From Marsupella aquatica (Eukaryota; Marchantiophyta), in the NCBI GenBank assembly GCA_973895155.1, contig OZ316891.1, positions 14,198,001 to 14,262,000 on the forward strand: a stretch of 64,000 nt of DNA, read 5' to 3'. Position numbers and translations under genes: made by a program. Shown piece after piece: positions 37,881 to 49,520 of the stretch (the first letter of the stretch is position 1; every line of letters begins with the position of its first letter). The notes under the pieces are model-generated. The model ran no database searches. It had not been told where the DNA came from and saw only the letters and a list, made by a program, of their open reading frames with translations.

Positions 37881-39235
37881 AGTTAGAGATTTTATAGTAA
37901 GATTTAGATAGATAGAACTTTGTTTGTTGCGAGAGGGTTAGGAATTGATAAATTAGCGAACAGAAAGAATAGAGAACAAAGGTTTGAAAAAGGGCTTGGA
38001 TCTCACACAACCCTGGTAGATACAACCAAACATTAAATTATACTCGATTGCAGGATTTATCAATTTTTTTCTGAGTAGTTTGCTCTTGTTTAGTTACACT
38101 AGGATTTGTGCATATCCTAGTTCCCAAAGCCAAACTTTCTGTCCATGAGATTTTCTTTCCAGCGTGCCGCTTTTATACTTTTGGGAGCTTTATTAACAAC
38201 AAGTGAGGTACACGCGCACACAAAGAAAGGTGAATTCCTGTAGGCCTTTTGAATGCAACATGCTCAGTATTAGAGAGATAAAGGACCAATTAACCAAAAA
38301 GGGCCAAACGTAGTAAGAACATTCATTATTAGACGTTAGGCTTCGGAATCTCCTTGCCTTTGTTGCGAAAGTGACCTGCGCCCCCCCCCCCCCTCCCCCA
38401 CCCCCACCCCCCACACTATAAGGGGTGGCTGACAGTTGGGACTTCAGAAAGCGTGAAGGATTTCTACTGGAAGACGAGAATTCTGCTGTTGGGATATGAA
38501 ATGGTTTGGAATCTTCCAAAATCTTTCTTTCCCGAACAAATCTTCTCAACAAGAAGTCCAGTACTTTTTTCACTTTAAGGGGGGGAGAGGAGGGTTTGAG
38601 GTCTTTCAATTCTAGCTCAAGTTCCATGTGTCACTCTCCAGACTTGTAACCCTCCATCAAATCTCACTTTTCGTTTTGGCTGTCATAATTTCGTTGTCCC
38701 GGAAATGTTGAAGGTATTGAAGTCAAAATTGTTTACATCCCATTTTTAAGTCAAAGTCTGTGAAAATGTAAAAAATATTGGTCACTAAGGAGTATTGGTT
38801 TATCCTTTATATTGCAAGGTTAGATGGGTCAAATCTAGCATTTCTTGTTTAAGCTAAAATTCTTATCTGACGTACTCTCTTAGTCCAATCAATGGATAGG
38901 CACATGCTTGGAAAGATGAGACCTCTCAATCCCCCAATCCGTAGTTTTGAAATTTCAATATCCAAAACTTTGTTAGCAAATGATATAAATGAATATAATA
39001 CGGTTTCTGAAATCCTCCAAATTCAATTTTGAACAAGGGCATATAGCCATTTGAAAATTATGGTCCCATAGTATCTAAGTATCCAACATTGAGGTTGCAT
39101 GACTATTGTCGAAGTGTTGCCATTCTGGCCGTGTCATCTGTGCAGTCATGTTGTGGTTGCCAAGGTGTCCTAATTTTGGCTGGATGGGTGCCATTGCAGA
39201 AATATTACCATTTTGAATTGGTTGATGCACTGAAC
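37881..39235. other. Gene-poor stretch with a C-rich tract
   Basis: Nothing recognisable apart from a C-rich tract at 38381-38412 (13 C, then C5 and C6 blocks separated by T or A), the third such tract in the window. The 144-codon minus frame at 38193-38627 is crossed by this tract (poly-glycine) and is not convincing. Confidence 0.35.
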
Positions 39236-39239
39236 TTCT

Positions 39240-39350
39240 CACGAAACTCCTAAATTTGAGGACACCCCCCTGCACCTTTCCCTCAGGAAGAAAGAATCCA
39301 AGGTCTATGCATTTTTCAGGTGCCTTGGCAAGGATGCTTTGGTGAAATGG
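39240..39350 (-). mobile_element. LINE remnant (minus strand)
   Basis: The minus frame HQSILAKAPEKCIDLGFF followed by LPEGKVQGG aligns with SSILSEAPDTDRARILF and SGGKGAGG of the LINE at 18309-19430. DNA similarity (CCTTTCCCTCAGGAAGAAAG versus CCTTCCCTCCGGAAAAAAG) supports common origin. Heavily decayed. Confidence 0.5.
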
Positions 39351-39359
39351 CACTCTAGT

Positions 39360-40425
39360 TTGCTTTGGTGAAAAAAGTCACTAGTGTTCCTGACTCATTG
39401 TAAGGCCACTCTAAGTGGAATTGACATTAGCCCAGACCATATTTCTCATGCATTTTCCACATGTACCCTGACAAGGCCATTTCATTCATTTGACACTTAA
39501 CAGGATGTAGGGCATGATCCTGTTGTCAATAACAGGTCAGTAAGAAGCTTTGTGCACCACAGACATGAGGGGAATATTGACATGCAAACATTAACCCAAT
39601 GACTCAATGGTTAACAAAACTTTGTTGTTTTCTTTTTTAATTTTGACAGTGACTTGTGGCTAATCAAAGTCTTTTACAAGCAAAAAAATATTACATTACA
39701 ACCCGCATTGCAGTAGCTGGAGGTGTAGTATGTCAAACAAATAGCCCCTGAAACAGCCCTATGCAACGATTGAGATCCATTGTAGGCGGGATTCTAGGAG
39801 GTTTCATTGATCAGATGGCTCACATGCAGCAGAGTATCCCAGCTCCCATTGTTGCTCAAACTTGCCAGTGAGAACCTGGTCTCCACACAAGACTTGATCG
39901 AGTGCAATTTTCTGTTGCTTCAGTACCCTGCATACTTGCTTGCTTCTGCAATGCACACACTTTCAAAGTTGAGGAGAATTGTATAGACTCCAGTTGGAAC
40001 TTTGGTTCCTGGTTTGAAGTGCAAGAGTTACATTTTTAGTGTGTAACTGGTGGGGTACCCTATCAGGGAGGAAGCAAGGCCAATTGCCTGCATCAAAAGA
40101 AACTTGTCACTTTGAGCAATGGCAAGTCAGTTTACCAGGCAGTGGCTGGAGTTCTTGTTGAACAAAGAAAGGCCCTCACCCATAATACTAAAACTGGATG
40201 GTTTAGTATCGTTGGGGGATGTCGTGACATATAGTATTGTAGCCAGTGTATCAAAAACATACAAGGCACCAACAATGCACATATGCAAGCTTCTAGCAAC
40301 CAACATCCATAGAAAAAGTCTCATCACATTTACAAGTGCCAAGAAAAAGCAAATGAAGTGGTATGTACGTAGTGGAGGTGTAAACCTCTATATCCCCCCC
40401 AGACCACAACCAAAAGGAAGGCTGA
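39360..40425. other. Flank of the Ty3/Gypsy fragment, nothing recognised
   Basis: This stretch lies downstream of the minus-strand retroelement coding region and may include its 3' part or an LTR. I could not find a paired LTR in the window, and no host gene is visible. Confidence 0.3.
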
Positions 40426-40429
40426 AGAA

Positions 40430-42960
40430 AATTCAGGTAGCACGTGGAGCACAGGAAGGGCAAAACCATAACCCTTCTAGCACTTGGGTAAGTTCAGGCC
40501 GAAGGCAGAAAAGATGGTACCCTCCATTGCAATTGTCACACAACAGCATCTGGTCAGCATCATCAATTTGCAAACACACTTTGCACGGGTAATCAACACT
40601 CAGGTGGGATCCAAGTAGAAGTGACAATGGTGGGATCCAGGTTAGGCAGATGACAAGGGGTGCAATTCTTGGCATTGTCAGCAATTGTGCGCCCATCTGC
40701 CCCTTGTAACTCTAGCACTCCAGACGGTCAAATAGCCTTCACTCTAAGAATAGTACGACTGGTAGAGGTGTCCAGGGTGTCGATAGCTTGTCGCTGCAAG
40801 TACAAAAAATCTCCCACTTCAAACTTCCTGAACTTGGGCTGAAAAGTGCCCCCTCGTGTGTGTGCATAACGTAGTGTGTCCTTGTGCTGTGCAATGGCCA
40901 AATTCTCCATGGCCATGGGCATAACTCTCCTGAATAGGGCAGCTCTCTCAGAGATCACATCAGACCAAATCACAGCTGAATCCAAGTCCACCACCTGAAG
41001 CATGTGAGCAGCAATAGTAAAAGGTGGAACTGGGTGACGACCAAACAACAAGAAGTAGGGAGAAAAGTTAGACAGTGATGCATGTCTAGACATCCTATAC
41101 CCCATGGCAATGTAGGGTAAGGCCAGGTCCCAATCCTCCTTGTTTTGGGTGAGGCAAATCTTCTGGAGACCCTTCTTGCATGTCTGAACCATGCGCTCTG
41201 CCAAGCCATCTGCTTGTGGATGATCTCGTGACGTTTAGCGATGATCAATGAGGGCCTGATCAAGCAGCTCTTGGAACTCTCCTCTAAACTCTAAGCCCTG
41301 GTCAGTGAGACATTCTACACAAGCTCCAAAGTGGCTGAGAACTTGTTGCAATCCTGAATGCCTGGCTGGTGCTACGGGAGGTCTTATCCGGCAATGCCAC
41401 AAGTTCTATCCACTTGGAGAAATGCTCTATCATGATCATGATGTATAGATTACCCCGAGACGTGAGGGGTAATTCTCAAGCCAAATCACATGACCAGCGA
41501 TAAAACATGCCCTGAATAGGGAGTGGATGAAGTGTGGGTTGCCGAGATGTGAAAGAAGTCCTCACCCTATCACATTGTTCACACCAGGCAATAACATCTC
41601 GAACCTGGCCATGCATGCCTCTCCAATGATAATGAGGGACCAAGATGCTGTAAGTCCTCTTAACGCCAAAATGACCAAGCTCAGAATGTACCTAGCTTAC
41701 GGATAAGGCCAACCCTCTCATGAATGAGTGGAACCACCACTTCCCTGTCTGGCAAGCAACGCACAAGACGATCTCCCTTCCACAAGTAACGCTAGGACCT
41801 TTGTTGAATTCAGTTTCTCTGGGTACGTTGCAGTAACATGTATGAGGTACTCCCCATGCTGCAAAAATCTCAGAGTGTCGCTGTCCTCCCATATGTCCAC
41901 CACAAGTTGGTAAAAAATGTAGCATGGCAGCAAAGCAAGATAGATAGATGCATGAAATGTAGGCATGATGGATACTAGATGCTGGTCAAATCCTTTGTTG
42001 TGGACCAACACATCATCAATGTAGCATTTCAAAAACTCAGCACCTTGAAGAACCTAGTCCATGACTCTTTGAAAGAATATTGGCGCATTCTTCAATCCAA
42101 ATGGCATCACCAACCACTCCCATAGTTGGTTACTACCATGGAAAGTTGTTTTCTTGCGGTCATTTGCAAGCAGCAAAATCTGGTTAAAGCCTTGCGTTAG
42201 ATCCACAAGAGTGAAGATGTTTGAGTCTCCAATGCTGTCAAATAGCTCCTCTGGCCGTGGCATGGGGTACCTGTCCTGGGGTGTGACCAGGTTCAGTGGC
42301 TTGTAGTCCCCACACATGCGCTTCTCTGTCCACGTACAATCCCCTGGAATCCTTCTTTGCTGGCATCATTGTAGCTGCTGCAAAATCTGATGTAGATGGC
42401 TGAATAAGACCAGCTTCATAGAGCTCTTGGCACCTCTCATCCACCAGCTGCCACTCATGCTTACTCAAACGGTGTCTCCGCTTGAAGATAGGTGTTTCAT
42501 CAGCCAACTCAATGGAGAACTGCATAGTCTTGCACTTACCCAAGTCCTTCATAGAGAAAGCAAACACATTCTCATGCTTGAGGAGAAAATTCAGCAGCTG
42601 GTCCTTCTGTACGTCTTTTACTCAGGTGCTTGCCCATGATGAATGTGTAGTTGGCAACACTAGGAATAGGACTTGATGTACTCGTGCTTGAAGAGCCAGA
42701 AGTGCCAGCCTCTCCACTCTCCAAGCTGCTAGCATGTTGCTGATAAGGTGATGAGGCCTCTCCAAGGCCTGTTGTACCTGCTGATCTGGGTTGGTCCACA
42801 CCATGAAACTCATAAATTTTGTCAGTCACGTTACAAGGGACCTCCTCCCCCCCCAACACTTGGACTGAAGCGATGAGTGTTGAATAGAGGTAAGTGCACC
42901 TCGTCTAGATGCCATGTAGCAGCACCATGGGGGGATCTCTCCGTGACAGCAAATAGCAAA
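40430..42960 (-). mobile_element. Decayed Ty3/Gypsy polyprotein with C-terminal PHD finger
   Basis: Minus-strand pieces of one polyprotein occur in the right order. The protease-to-RT linker is near 42860-42570. The reverse transcriptase at 42567-42000 contains MCGDYKPLNLVTPQDRYPMP, LVMPFGLKNAPIFFQRVMD and the catalytic box KCYIDDVLVHNKG. Most of the RT thumb and RNase H is missing near 41940. Integrase follows at about 41700-40730, with CLTDQGLEF, DGLAERMVQTCKKG, FGRHPVPPF and a C-terminal KFRKFEVGDFLYLQRQAIDT. Continuing past a TGA (probably once CGA) and a frameshift, a canonical C4HC3 PHD finger is encoded at about 40590-40450: CKVC, CDNC, YHLFC, WFCPSC. Several frameshifts and stops make this copy inactive. 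A (CAAACAG)n run at 42953-42986 may mark its upstream truncation. No LTRs identified. Confidence 0.85.
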
Positions 42961-43087
42961 CAGCAAACAGTAAACAGCAAACAGCAAAACTCATACCAGC
43001 AAATGTGCACCCAAAAAAAGACACCGAATGATAAGAAAATATTGTCACATATATTGGACCTGAAGCGGCCATTGAGTACATTTATAC

Positions 43088-43166
43088 TAGCGTCGGGCGC
43101 TATAAGGAAAACATCCAAATCAAAACCTCTTTGAACTACAGACTACAGTAATAGCGTCGAGCGCTA
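43088..43166. repeat. Two copies of a 15-bp palindromic motif TAGCGTCGRGCGCTA
   Basis: TAGCGTCGGGCGCTA occupies 43088-43102 and TAGCGTCGAGCGCTA 43152-43166, just downstream of the methyltransferase-like stop codon. Each is an imperfect palindrome. Three more copies lie in the upstream half of the same gene (63074, 63147, 63948), and I found none elsewhere in the window. Confidence 0.7.
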
Positions 43167-43241
43167 CTCTAATCCGACACGTCACGGCGTTCTTATTTAA
43201 TGTCGTCGTTCTCCATGAAGGGGTAAATAAAACAAGGAAAA

Positions 43242-43958
43242 CTAAAGACCAGATCCACAACCACCACTTGACTCTGAGCCCAATTCAGAACCGCTACTTT
43301 CTGATCTATCAGTGGACTCTGCTTCGTCATCCACATACTTGGATTTTGCAATATCATCTACGAAGTGATTCTGCACAAACTTTCTATCTGAGCCTCTCTT
43401 GAGTCTAAGACCCTTACTCTCCCAAGTAAGCGTCCTGACTGAATCTGCCCGTCGTGCCGCCTTTTCAGCATAAGAGGGGAGAACAAATGGCTTCTCCGGG
43501 GTCTGTACAACGTTCCTAGAGACGTTCCTTTGAAGTTGAAAATGCCTCCAAAGATTCCACTCTGACCTGAGAATTTGAACTGGAGTTCTTTAGTCAAAGT
43601 CGGGAAATTGGGCGAATTTCTAGACAAAAGGGAGTAGAGGAGATTTTTGGAAAAAAGTATAAAATGAGAGAAAGAAAGCTAAAGAAAATTACTCTTCTGA
43701 CTCTTCATTGTCCTCATCTCCAGATCCAAGGTCCACCACATTCTTCGACACCTCATCATCTTTAGATTGCTGAGAAGCATTGACACCCTCATCCTCGTCT
43801 TCCGAATCAAAATTTAGAATAGCACGGAGCCTGTCCAGCTTCTTACTTCCAGGAATCTTCTTACCGGAAGTATCAACAAACTCTGGCCAATTTTCCAGCC
43901 CAAGAACGAAGTGACCAGAATAATCTCCAGCCACAAACGTACTACCGGAACCTACTGT
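43242..43958 (-). CDS. N6/N4 DNA methyltransferase-like gene, 3' part (split by CACTA insertion)
   Basis: This is the downstream half of the gene whose upstream half lies at 62772-63938. Reading on the minus strand from the transposon boundary, the interrupted exon (43958-43693) encodes TVGSGSTFVAGDYSGHFVLG, which completes the SAM-binding loop begun as GDIVMDW on the other side. A helix and an acidic Ser/Asp/Glu-rich tail follow. A GT donor at 43692 and AG acceptor at 43567 lead in phase to a last exon 43566-43242 (108 codons with stop), which has a basic middle (PSYAEKAARRADSV) and a Ser/Glu/Gly-rich end. If the donor is ignored the frame stops at 43689. The order of helix, motif X-like segment, then FxGxG-like loop fits the N6_N4_Mtase fold. 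Cellular role unknown. Severed from its 5' half by 18.8 kb of transposon. Confidence 0.72.
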
Positions 43959-44380
43959 CACTAGAAGAAAACAGGGCCCTTTATGACCAATCACCCAATG
44001 ACAGAGATGAATAAATGACCAAAAGTTTTAATGACACAAAAAGAATGACGGGGGAATGACTGTCCACAGTGACCAATAGACTGAAATGACAAAATGTTAA
44101 TTTTTTCGTCATTTTGTATAATGTCTATAATGACTGATGCGACCAAAATGACCCAATTTCCCTAAATGGTCAATTTAGACACATGTCTTAAATGACACAA
44201 TTAATAACAACAATGATAAATCAGTGTTTAGCAACATTATAGTCACTCTGGACAATGACTGAAATGACCAAAAATCTATTTGCATCATTTTGGACAACGG
44301 TGATAAATGACAAAAAATGTATTATCGTCATTTTAACCAACGGTGTTAAATGACAAAATTTAGGGTCAATCTGAAAATGA
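43959..44380. promoter_or_regulatory. CACTA left terminus and subterminal GTCAT/ATGAC field
   Basis: Dense AATGAC and GTCATT words in both orientations begin within about 25 bp of the terminus and continue into the 83-bp array. In En/Spm, short subterminal motifs are bound by TNPA. This field is the positional counterpart here (inference). Confidence 0.6.
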
Positions 44381-44384
44381 GAAT

Positions 44385-44850
44385 ATATCAGTGTTTACAA
44401 CAACATATTGTCATTATGGACTTCTGCCATAAATGACTAACTCTAGGGTCAATCTTGAAATTAGGACATATTAGTGTTTACAAGAACATACCGTCATTAT
44501 GGACTTCTCTCATAAATGACAAAATTTAGGGTCAATCTGAAAATGAGAATATATCAGTGTTTACAACAACATATTGTCATTATGGACTTCTGCCATAAAT
44601 GACTAACTCTAGGGTCAATCTTGAAATTAGGACATATCAGTGTTTACAAGAACATACCGTCATTATGGACTTCTCTCATAAATGACTAACTCCACAGTCA
44701 ATCTTGAATTAGGATATATCGGTGTTTTCAACAACATACTGTCATTATGGACTTGTCGCATAAATGACTAAATATAGGGCAATCTAAAAATCAAGATATA
44801 TCAATGTTTACAATAACATACAGTCATTATGGACTTATTACATAAATGAC
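44385..44850. repeat. CACTA left arm: six tandem 81-83-bp units
   Basis: CATTATGGACTT occurs at 44412, 44495, 44578, 44661, 44742 and 44825, so the period is 83 bp (once 81). Each unit has CAGTGTTTACAA-AACATA, GTCATTATGGACTT, CATAAATGACTAA and AGGGTCAATCT. The first four units alternate two subtypes, which suggests a 166-bp higher-order step in amplification. Confidence 0.9.
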
Positions 44851-44939
44851 TACTTATAGAGTCATTAAAGAACCCAAGAGATATGAAGATTAAAATACTC
44901 AATAGTCATTCCAGACACCTATCATAATTGTAGAGTCAT

Positions 44940-47900
44940 ACACCTTTGGAGTGATTTTCCAGAAGTGTCATCATATATGGATGCGCGCATACTATCGTAT
45001 CCATGGGGCAAATGAAACCTTTTTGTCTCTCCAAGAAGTAGGGCAATACCAATGGAAGGTTGTCATGCTTTGTTGTAATTGTGTCATGTTTGTGCCGGTG
45101 TTTGGACGGGGAATATTTTAATTTGCAAATAAATGCATGCATACCATCACATCCAAAGGCAAATAAAAGTTGTTTTTTGGTTCTCCAAGAGGTAGTGCTG
45201 CCCCAATGGAATGGGCAGGGGAGTCATGCTTCTCAGTATGGTGTGGGTGCAGGTTTAGGGAAGAGGAATATTCCAACCTTGCAAGGAATCTAAAGCTAGC
45301 TCTCTTTGGAGGTACTAGGGCCTTTATTGGGTCATATGTGAGCAATGGCCCGTCATAAATGCCAATGACTAAAAGTAGGGTCATTAAAATTGTCATATGG
45401 AGAGTCATATCAGTCTAATGACTGGATTTGTGGTCATTTGAGGGGTCCCTTATGTAGTCATTAAGGAAAAGCACAAATGACCATTTTGGGGCTAGGGGCT
45501 TGAGGTGGGCCCTAGAGTGCCATGGGCCCCACATAGAGGTGAGAACCCCTCCACTAGGTGCGGGACACTATACTCATCATTGTCCAACCACTAGTTGCGA
45601 CATAAACACTTTGGGCACATGTTTTTGTGTTTCCTTAAGGCATGATGCACCTTTGGGGAAATCACTCCCAAGTCGTACGACTTTGGAGTGATTTGCCAAA
45701 AGTGCAACCATGGATGTATACCATCACATCCAAAGGCAAATAAAACCTGTTTTTTGGTTCTCCAAGAGGTAGTGCTGCACGAATGGAATGGGCAGGGAGT
45801 CGTGCTTCTTAGCATGGTGTGGCTGCGGGATTAGGGTTTGGGAATATTCCAACCTTGCAAGGAATCTAAAGCTGGCTCTCTTTGGAGGTACTAGGGCCTT
45901 TATTGGGTCATATGTGAGCAATGGCCCGTCATAAATGCCAATTACTACAAGAAAGGTCATTAAAATGGTCACATTGGATGTCATATAAGCGGAATGACCT
46001 GAATTATTGTCATTTGAGGGGTCCCTCATGCAGTCATTAAGGAAAAGCACAAATGACCATTTTGGGGCTAGGGGCTGGAGGTGCACCCTAGAGTGCCATG
46101 GGGCCCCACATAGAGGTGAGAACCCCTCCACGAGGTGCGGGACACTATACTCATCATTGTCCAACCACTAGTTGCGACATAAACACTTTGGACACATGTT
46201 TTTGTGTTTCCTTAAGGCATGATGCACCTTTGGGGAAATCACTCCCAAGTCGTACGACTTTGGAGTGATTTGCCAAAAGTGTTGCCATGCATGCACACCA
46301 TCACATACAAAGGCAAATAAAAGTTGTTTTTGGGTTCTCCAAGAGGTGGTGTTGCACCAATGGAATGGGCAGGGGAGTCGTGCTTCCCTGTATGGTGTGG
46401 GTGTGGGTTTAGGAAAGAGGAATATTCCAACCTTGCAAGGAATCTAAAGCGGGCTCTCTTTGGAGGTACTAGGGCCTTTATTGGGTCATATGTGAGCAAT
46501 GGACCGTCATAAATATCAATGACTAAAAGCAAGGTCATTAAAACTGTCATATGGAGAGTCATATCAATCTAATGACTGGATTTGTGGTCATTTGAGGGGT
46601 CCCTTATGCAGTCATTAAGGAAAAGCACAAATGACCAGTTTGGGGCTAGGGGCTGGAGGTGGGCCCTAGAGTGCCATGTGGCCCCACATAGAGGTGAGAA
46701 CCCCTCCACTACGTGCGGGACACTATACTCATCATTGTCCAACCACTAGTTGCGACATAAACACCTTGGACACATGTTTTTGCGTTTACTTAAGGCATGA
46801 TGCACCTTTGGGGAAATCACTCCCAAGTCGTATGACTTTGGAGTGATTTGCCAAAAGTGTCACCATGGATGCATACCACTGTTCCAAACGCAAATGAAGC
46901 CCTTTTTTGTCTCTCCAAGAGGTAGCGCAACACCAATGGAATGGGTGTGGCAGTGGTGCTTCCCTCTATGATGTGTCTGATGTTTAAAGGTATACGATTA
47001 TTCCATTTTTGCAAGGAATGTAGAGCGGGCTCTCTCTGGCGGTACTAGGACCTTCTTTGGGTCATTTTTTAACAAAGTCATGTCATAAGTGCCAATGACC
47101 ACAAGTAGGGTCATTGAATTGGTCATATGGGATGTCATATAATTCAAATGACTGGACTTGTTGTCATTTGAGGGGTCTCTAGTGCAGTCATTGAAGACAA
47201 GCATGAATGACCAATTTGGAGCTAAGGGCTGGAGGTGGGCCCTAGAGTGCCATGTGGCACCACATAGAGCTCGCAACCCCTTCACTAGGTGTCAAATACT
47301 ATAATTACTATTCTCCAACCACTAGTTGCACCATTAGCAGTTTGGAGCCATGTTTTTGTGTTTACTTAAGGGATGATATAATCTTGGGGAAATCACTCCC
47401 AAGTCGTACGACTTTGGAGTGATTTGCCAAAAGTGTCACCATTGATGCATACCATCCTATCTAAAGGAAATGAAGCCATTTTTTTTGTCTCTGCAAGAAG
47501 TAGTGCAAGGCTGTTGTCCTTCCATGTAATTGTGTCATGTTTGTGCTGGTGTTTGGATGGGGAATATTCTATTAAATGAATAGTGATGGGGCACTCAAGA
47601 AGGTAGTGTAATCTTCATTGAGTCATTTCTGAAAAAATTGGTGTCATAAATACCAATGACTACAAGTAGGGTCATTAAATCTATCATATGGGCTGTCACA
47701 TAAGTCAAATGACTGGATTTGTGGTCATTTGAGGGGTCCCTTGTGCAATCATTAAGCAGAAGCACAAATGACCAGTTTGGGGCTGGGGGCTGGAGGTGGG
47801 CCCTAGAGTGCCATGGGGCCCCACATAGAGGTGAGAACCCCCTCCACTAGGTGCGGGACACTATACTCATCATCGTCCAACCACTAGTTGTGCCATGAAC

Positions 47901-49150
47901 ACTTTGGACACATGTTTTTGCATTTACTTAAGGCATGATGCACCTTGGGGAAATCACTCCCAAGTCATACAACTTTGGAGTGATTTGCCAAAAGTGTCAC
48001 CATGGATGCATACCACCGTATCCAAGCACAAATGGAGCCATTTTTTGTCTCTCCAAGAAGTAGCGCAACACCAATGGAAGGTTGTCATCTTGTGATGTAA
48101 TTGTGTCATGTTTGTGCCGGTGTTTGGATGGGGAATACTCCATTTTGCATATGAATAGTGTCGGGGCATTGTGAGTAGGTGTTGTAATCTTCATTGGGTC
48201 ATTTTGGAGGAATAGTGTGTCATTAATGCCAAAGACTGCAGTAAGGGTCATTTTGGCAGTCCTTTTGGAAGTCATTTGTGCCAAATGACTCCATATGGGG
48301 TCATTATAGAGGTCCCTCATGGTGTCATTACGGACCATCAGAAATGACCCTTTTGGGTCTAGGAGCTTAAGGTGGCCCTAGTGTGCCATGGGGCTCTACA
48401 TGAAGGTGGCAACCTCTCCACAAGGTGCGGGGTACTATACCCACTATTCTCCAACCACTAGTTGCACCATGAGCACTTTGGAGCCATGTTTTTGCAATTA
48501 CTTAAGGGATGATGCAACCTTGGGGAAATCACTCCCAAGTCATACAACTTTGGAGTGATTTGCCAAAAGTGTCACCATGCATGCATACCATCCTAAGGCA
48601 TGCATACAAAAATTGTTTTTGTCTCTCCAAGAGGTATATAGTGCAATACTAGTGGAAGACTATGTCCTTCTATATAACTATGTCATGTTTGTGCCGATAT
48701 TTGGATTTTGGATATATTCTATTAAATTCCAAAGGAATTGTAAAGGGGCACTCCGAGAGGTAGTATACTCTTCATTGGGTCATTTTCACATAATGTGTGT
48801 CATTAATGTCAATGACTACAATAAGGGTCATTTTGGTAGTCAGTTGGAGGTCATTTGGAGCAATTGACTGCATATGTGGTCATTAGAGAGGTCCCTCATG
48901 GTGTGTCATTAATGAAAACACCTCAAATTAGGGTAATCTTGGTTGTCATACTAGAGGTCAGAAGTACCAAATGACTGGAAATGTGGTCTTTTCAAAGGCT
49001 ATTGGGGGGTTCTCTTTGGAGGTACAAGGGAGTTCATTGGATCATTTGTGAATTAAATGGTGCTTCAATCTGAGGACTAAACGTGGGGTCACTCACGCTG
49101 TCATATTGGAAGCCATTAATGTTGGCATATTGGAGGTCATATAGTCATGG
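44940..49150. repeat. CACTA left arm: about six tandem 577-bp units
   Basis: CTTTGGAGTGATTTGCCAAAAGTG recurs at 45681, 46258, 46836, 47412, 47973 and 48548 (spacings 577, 578, 576, 561, 575), with a diverged earlier copy at 44944. Each unit also carries GGCCCTAGAGTGCCATG, CTCCAACCACTAGTTG, a stretch of GTCATT/AATGAC words, and a 30-bp near-palindrome with arms TCACTCC...GGAGTGA around AAGTCGTACGACTT. Open frames of 60-146 codons through the array are periodic artefacts with no known domain. The right end (48900-49150) fades out. This is a subterminal satellite and is not called coding. Confidence 0.9.
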
Positions 49151-49267
49151 GAAGGCTCACTTGTTAATGCTTTGGTGTAATGCTCTCAAAAACTCTTAGA
49201 CAACATAGCCTCATATGTAGTCTTCCCTTGGTCCAAAAGGACCTTTTATATCGCGGGCATGATTTTT

Positions 49268-49276
49268 TATATATAA
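49268..49276 (+). promoter_or_regulatory. Possible TATA box of the transposon transcript
   Basis: TATATATAA lies between the satellite array and the G-rich leader, and a second TATATAG occurs near 49411. Position upstream of all three transposon genes fits a common promoter, but AT-rich words occur often, so this is weak. Confidence 0.25.
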
Positions 49277-49322
49277 CATTGGTCCTTAACATTCTTGTTG
49301 GCACCTACACAAACAGCCATGA

Positions 49323-49520
49323 CCTTATGGGGGGGTTGCGACATTATAAGTTATTAACCTTGCCTTCCCTACTTAGGACCTTATGGGGGCGTCCGGACCT
49401 TGTTATTACCCTATATAGTCGGTATTTCCCTAGGGCCTTATGGGGGCGAGGGGGGGGGTGGTTTACATTGTTATTAACCTAGTCTCAACTTCCCTAGGGC
49501 CTTATGGGGGGTCCAGACAT
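49323..49520. repeat. Four repeats around CCTTATGGGGG, about 60-bp spacing
   Basis: CCTTATGGGGG starts at 49323, 49379, 49436 and 49500. Between them lie TTATTAACCT and CTTCCCTAGGG variants. The array sits between the 577-bp satellite and the GC-rich leader and may be another protein-binding array. Confidence 0.75.

Noticed and set aside
40119-40592. 157-codon plus-strand frame
   Set aside because: Shadow of the minus-strand PHD finger and integrase end of the Ty3 element.
39360-43241. LTRs for the Ty3 element
   Set aside because: I searched by eye for paired direct repeats with TG...CA ends around the coding region and found none convincing.
43689-43691. TAA as the end of the methyltransferase-like gene
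   Set aside because: A GT donor immediately before it joins in phase to a 108-codon open exon with similar acidic composition. I prefer the spliced form but the stop remains possible as an isoform.
44936-48338. Several minus-strand frames of 60-146 codons with similar peptides
   Set aside because: They recur with the 577-bp period of the satellite and have no domain; they are repeat artefacts.
44385-48990. Regular repeats considered as a CRISPR array
   Set aside because: The units are whole-length tandem repeats without unique spacers, inside a plant transposon.
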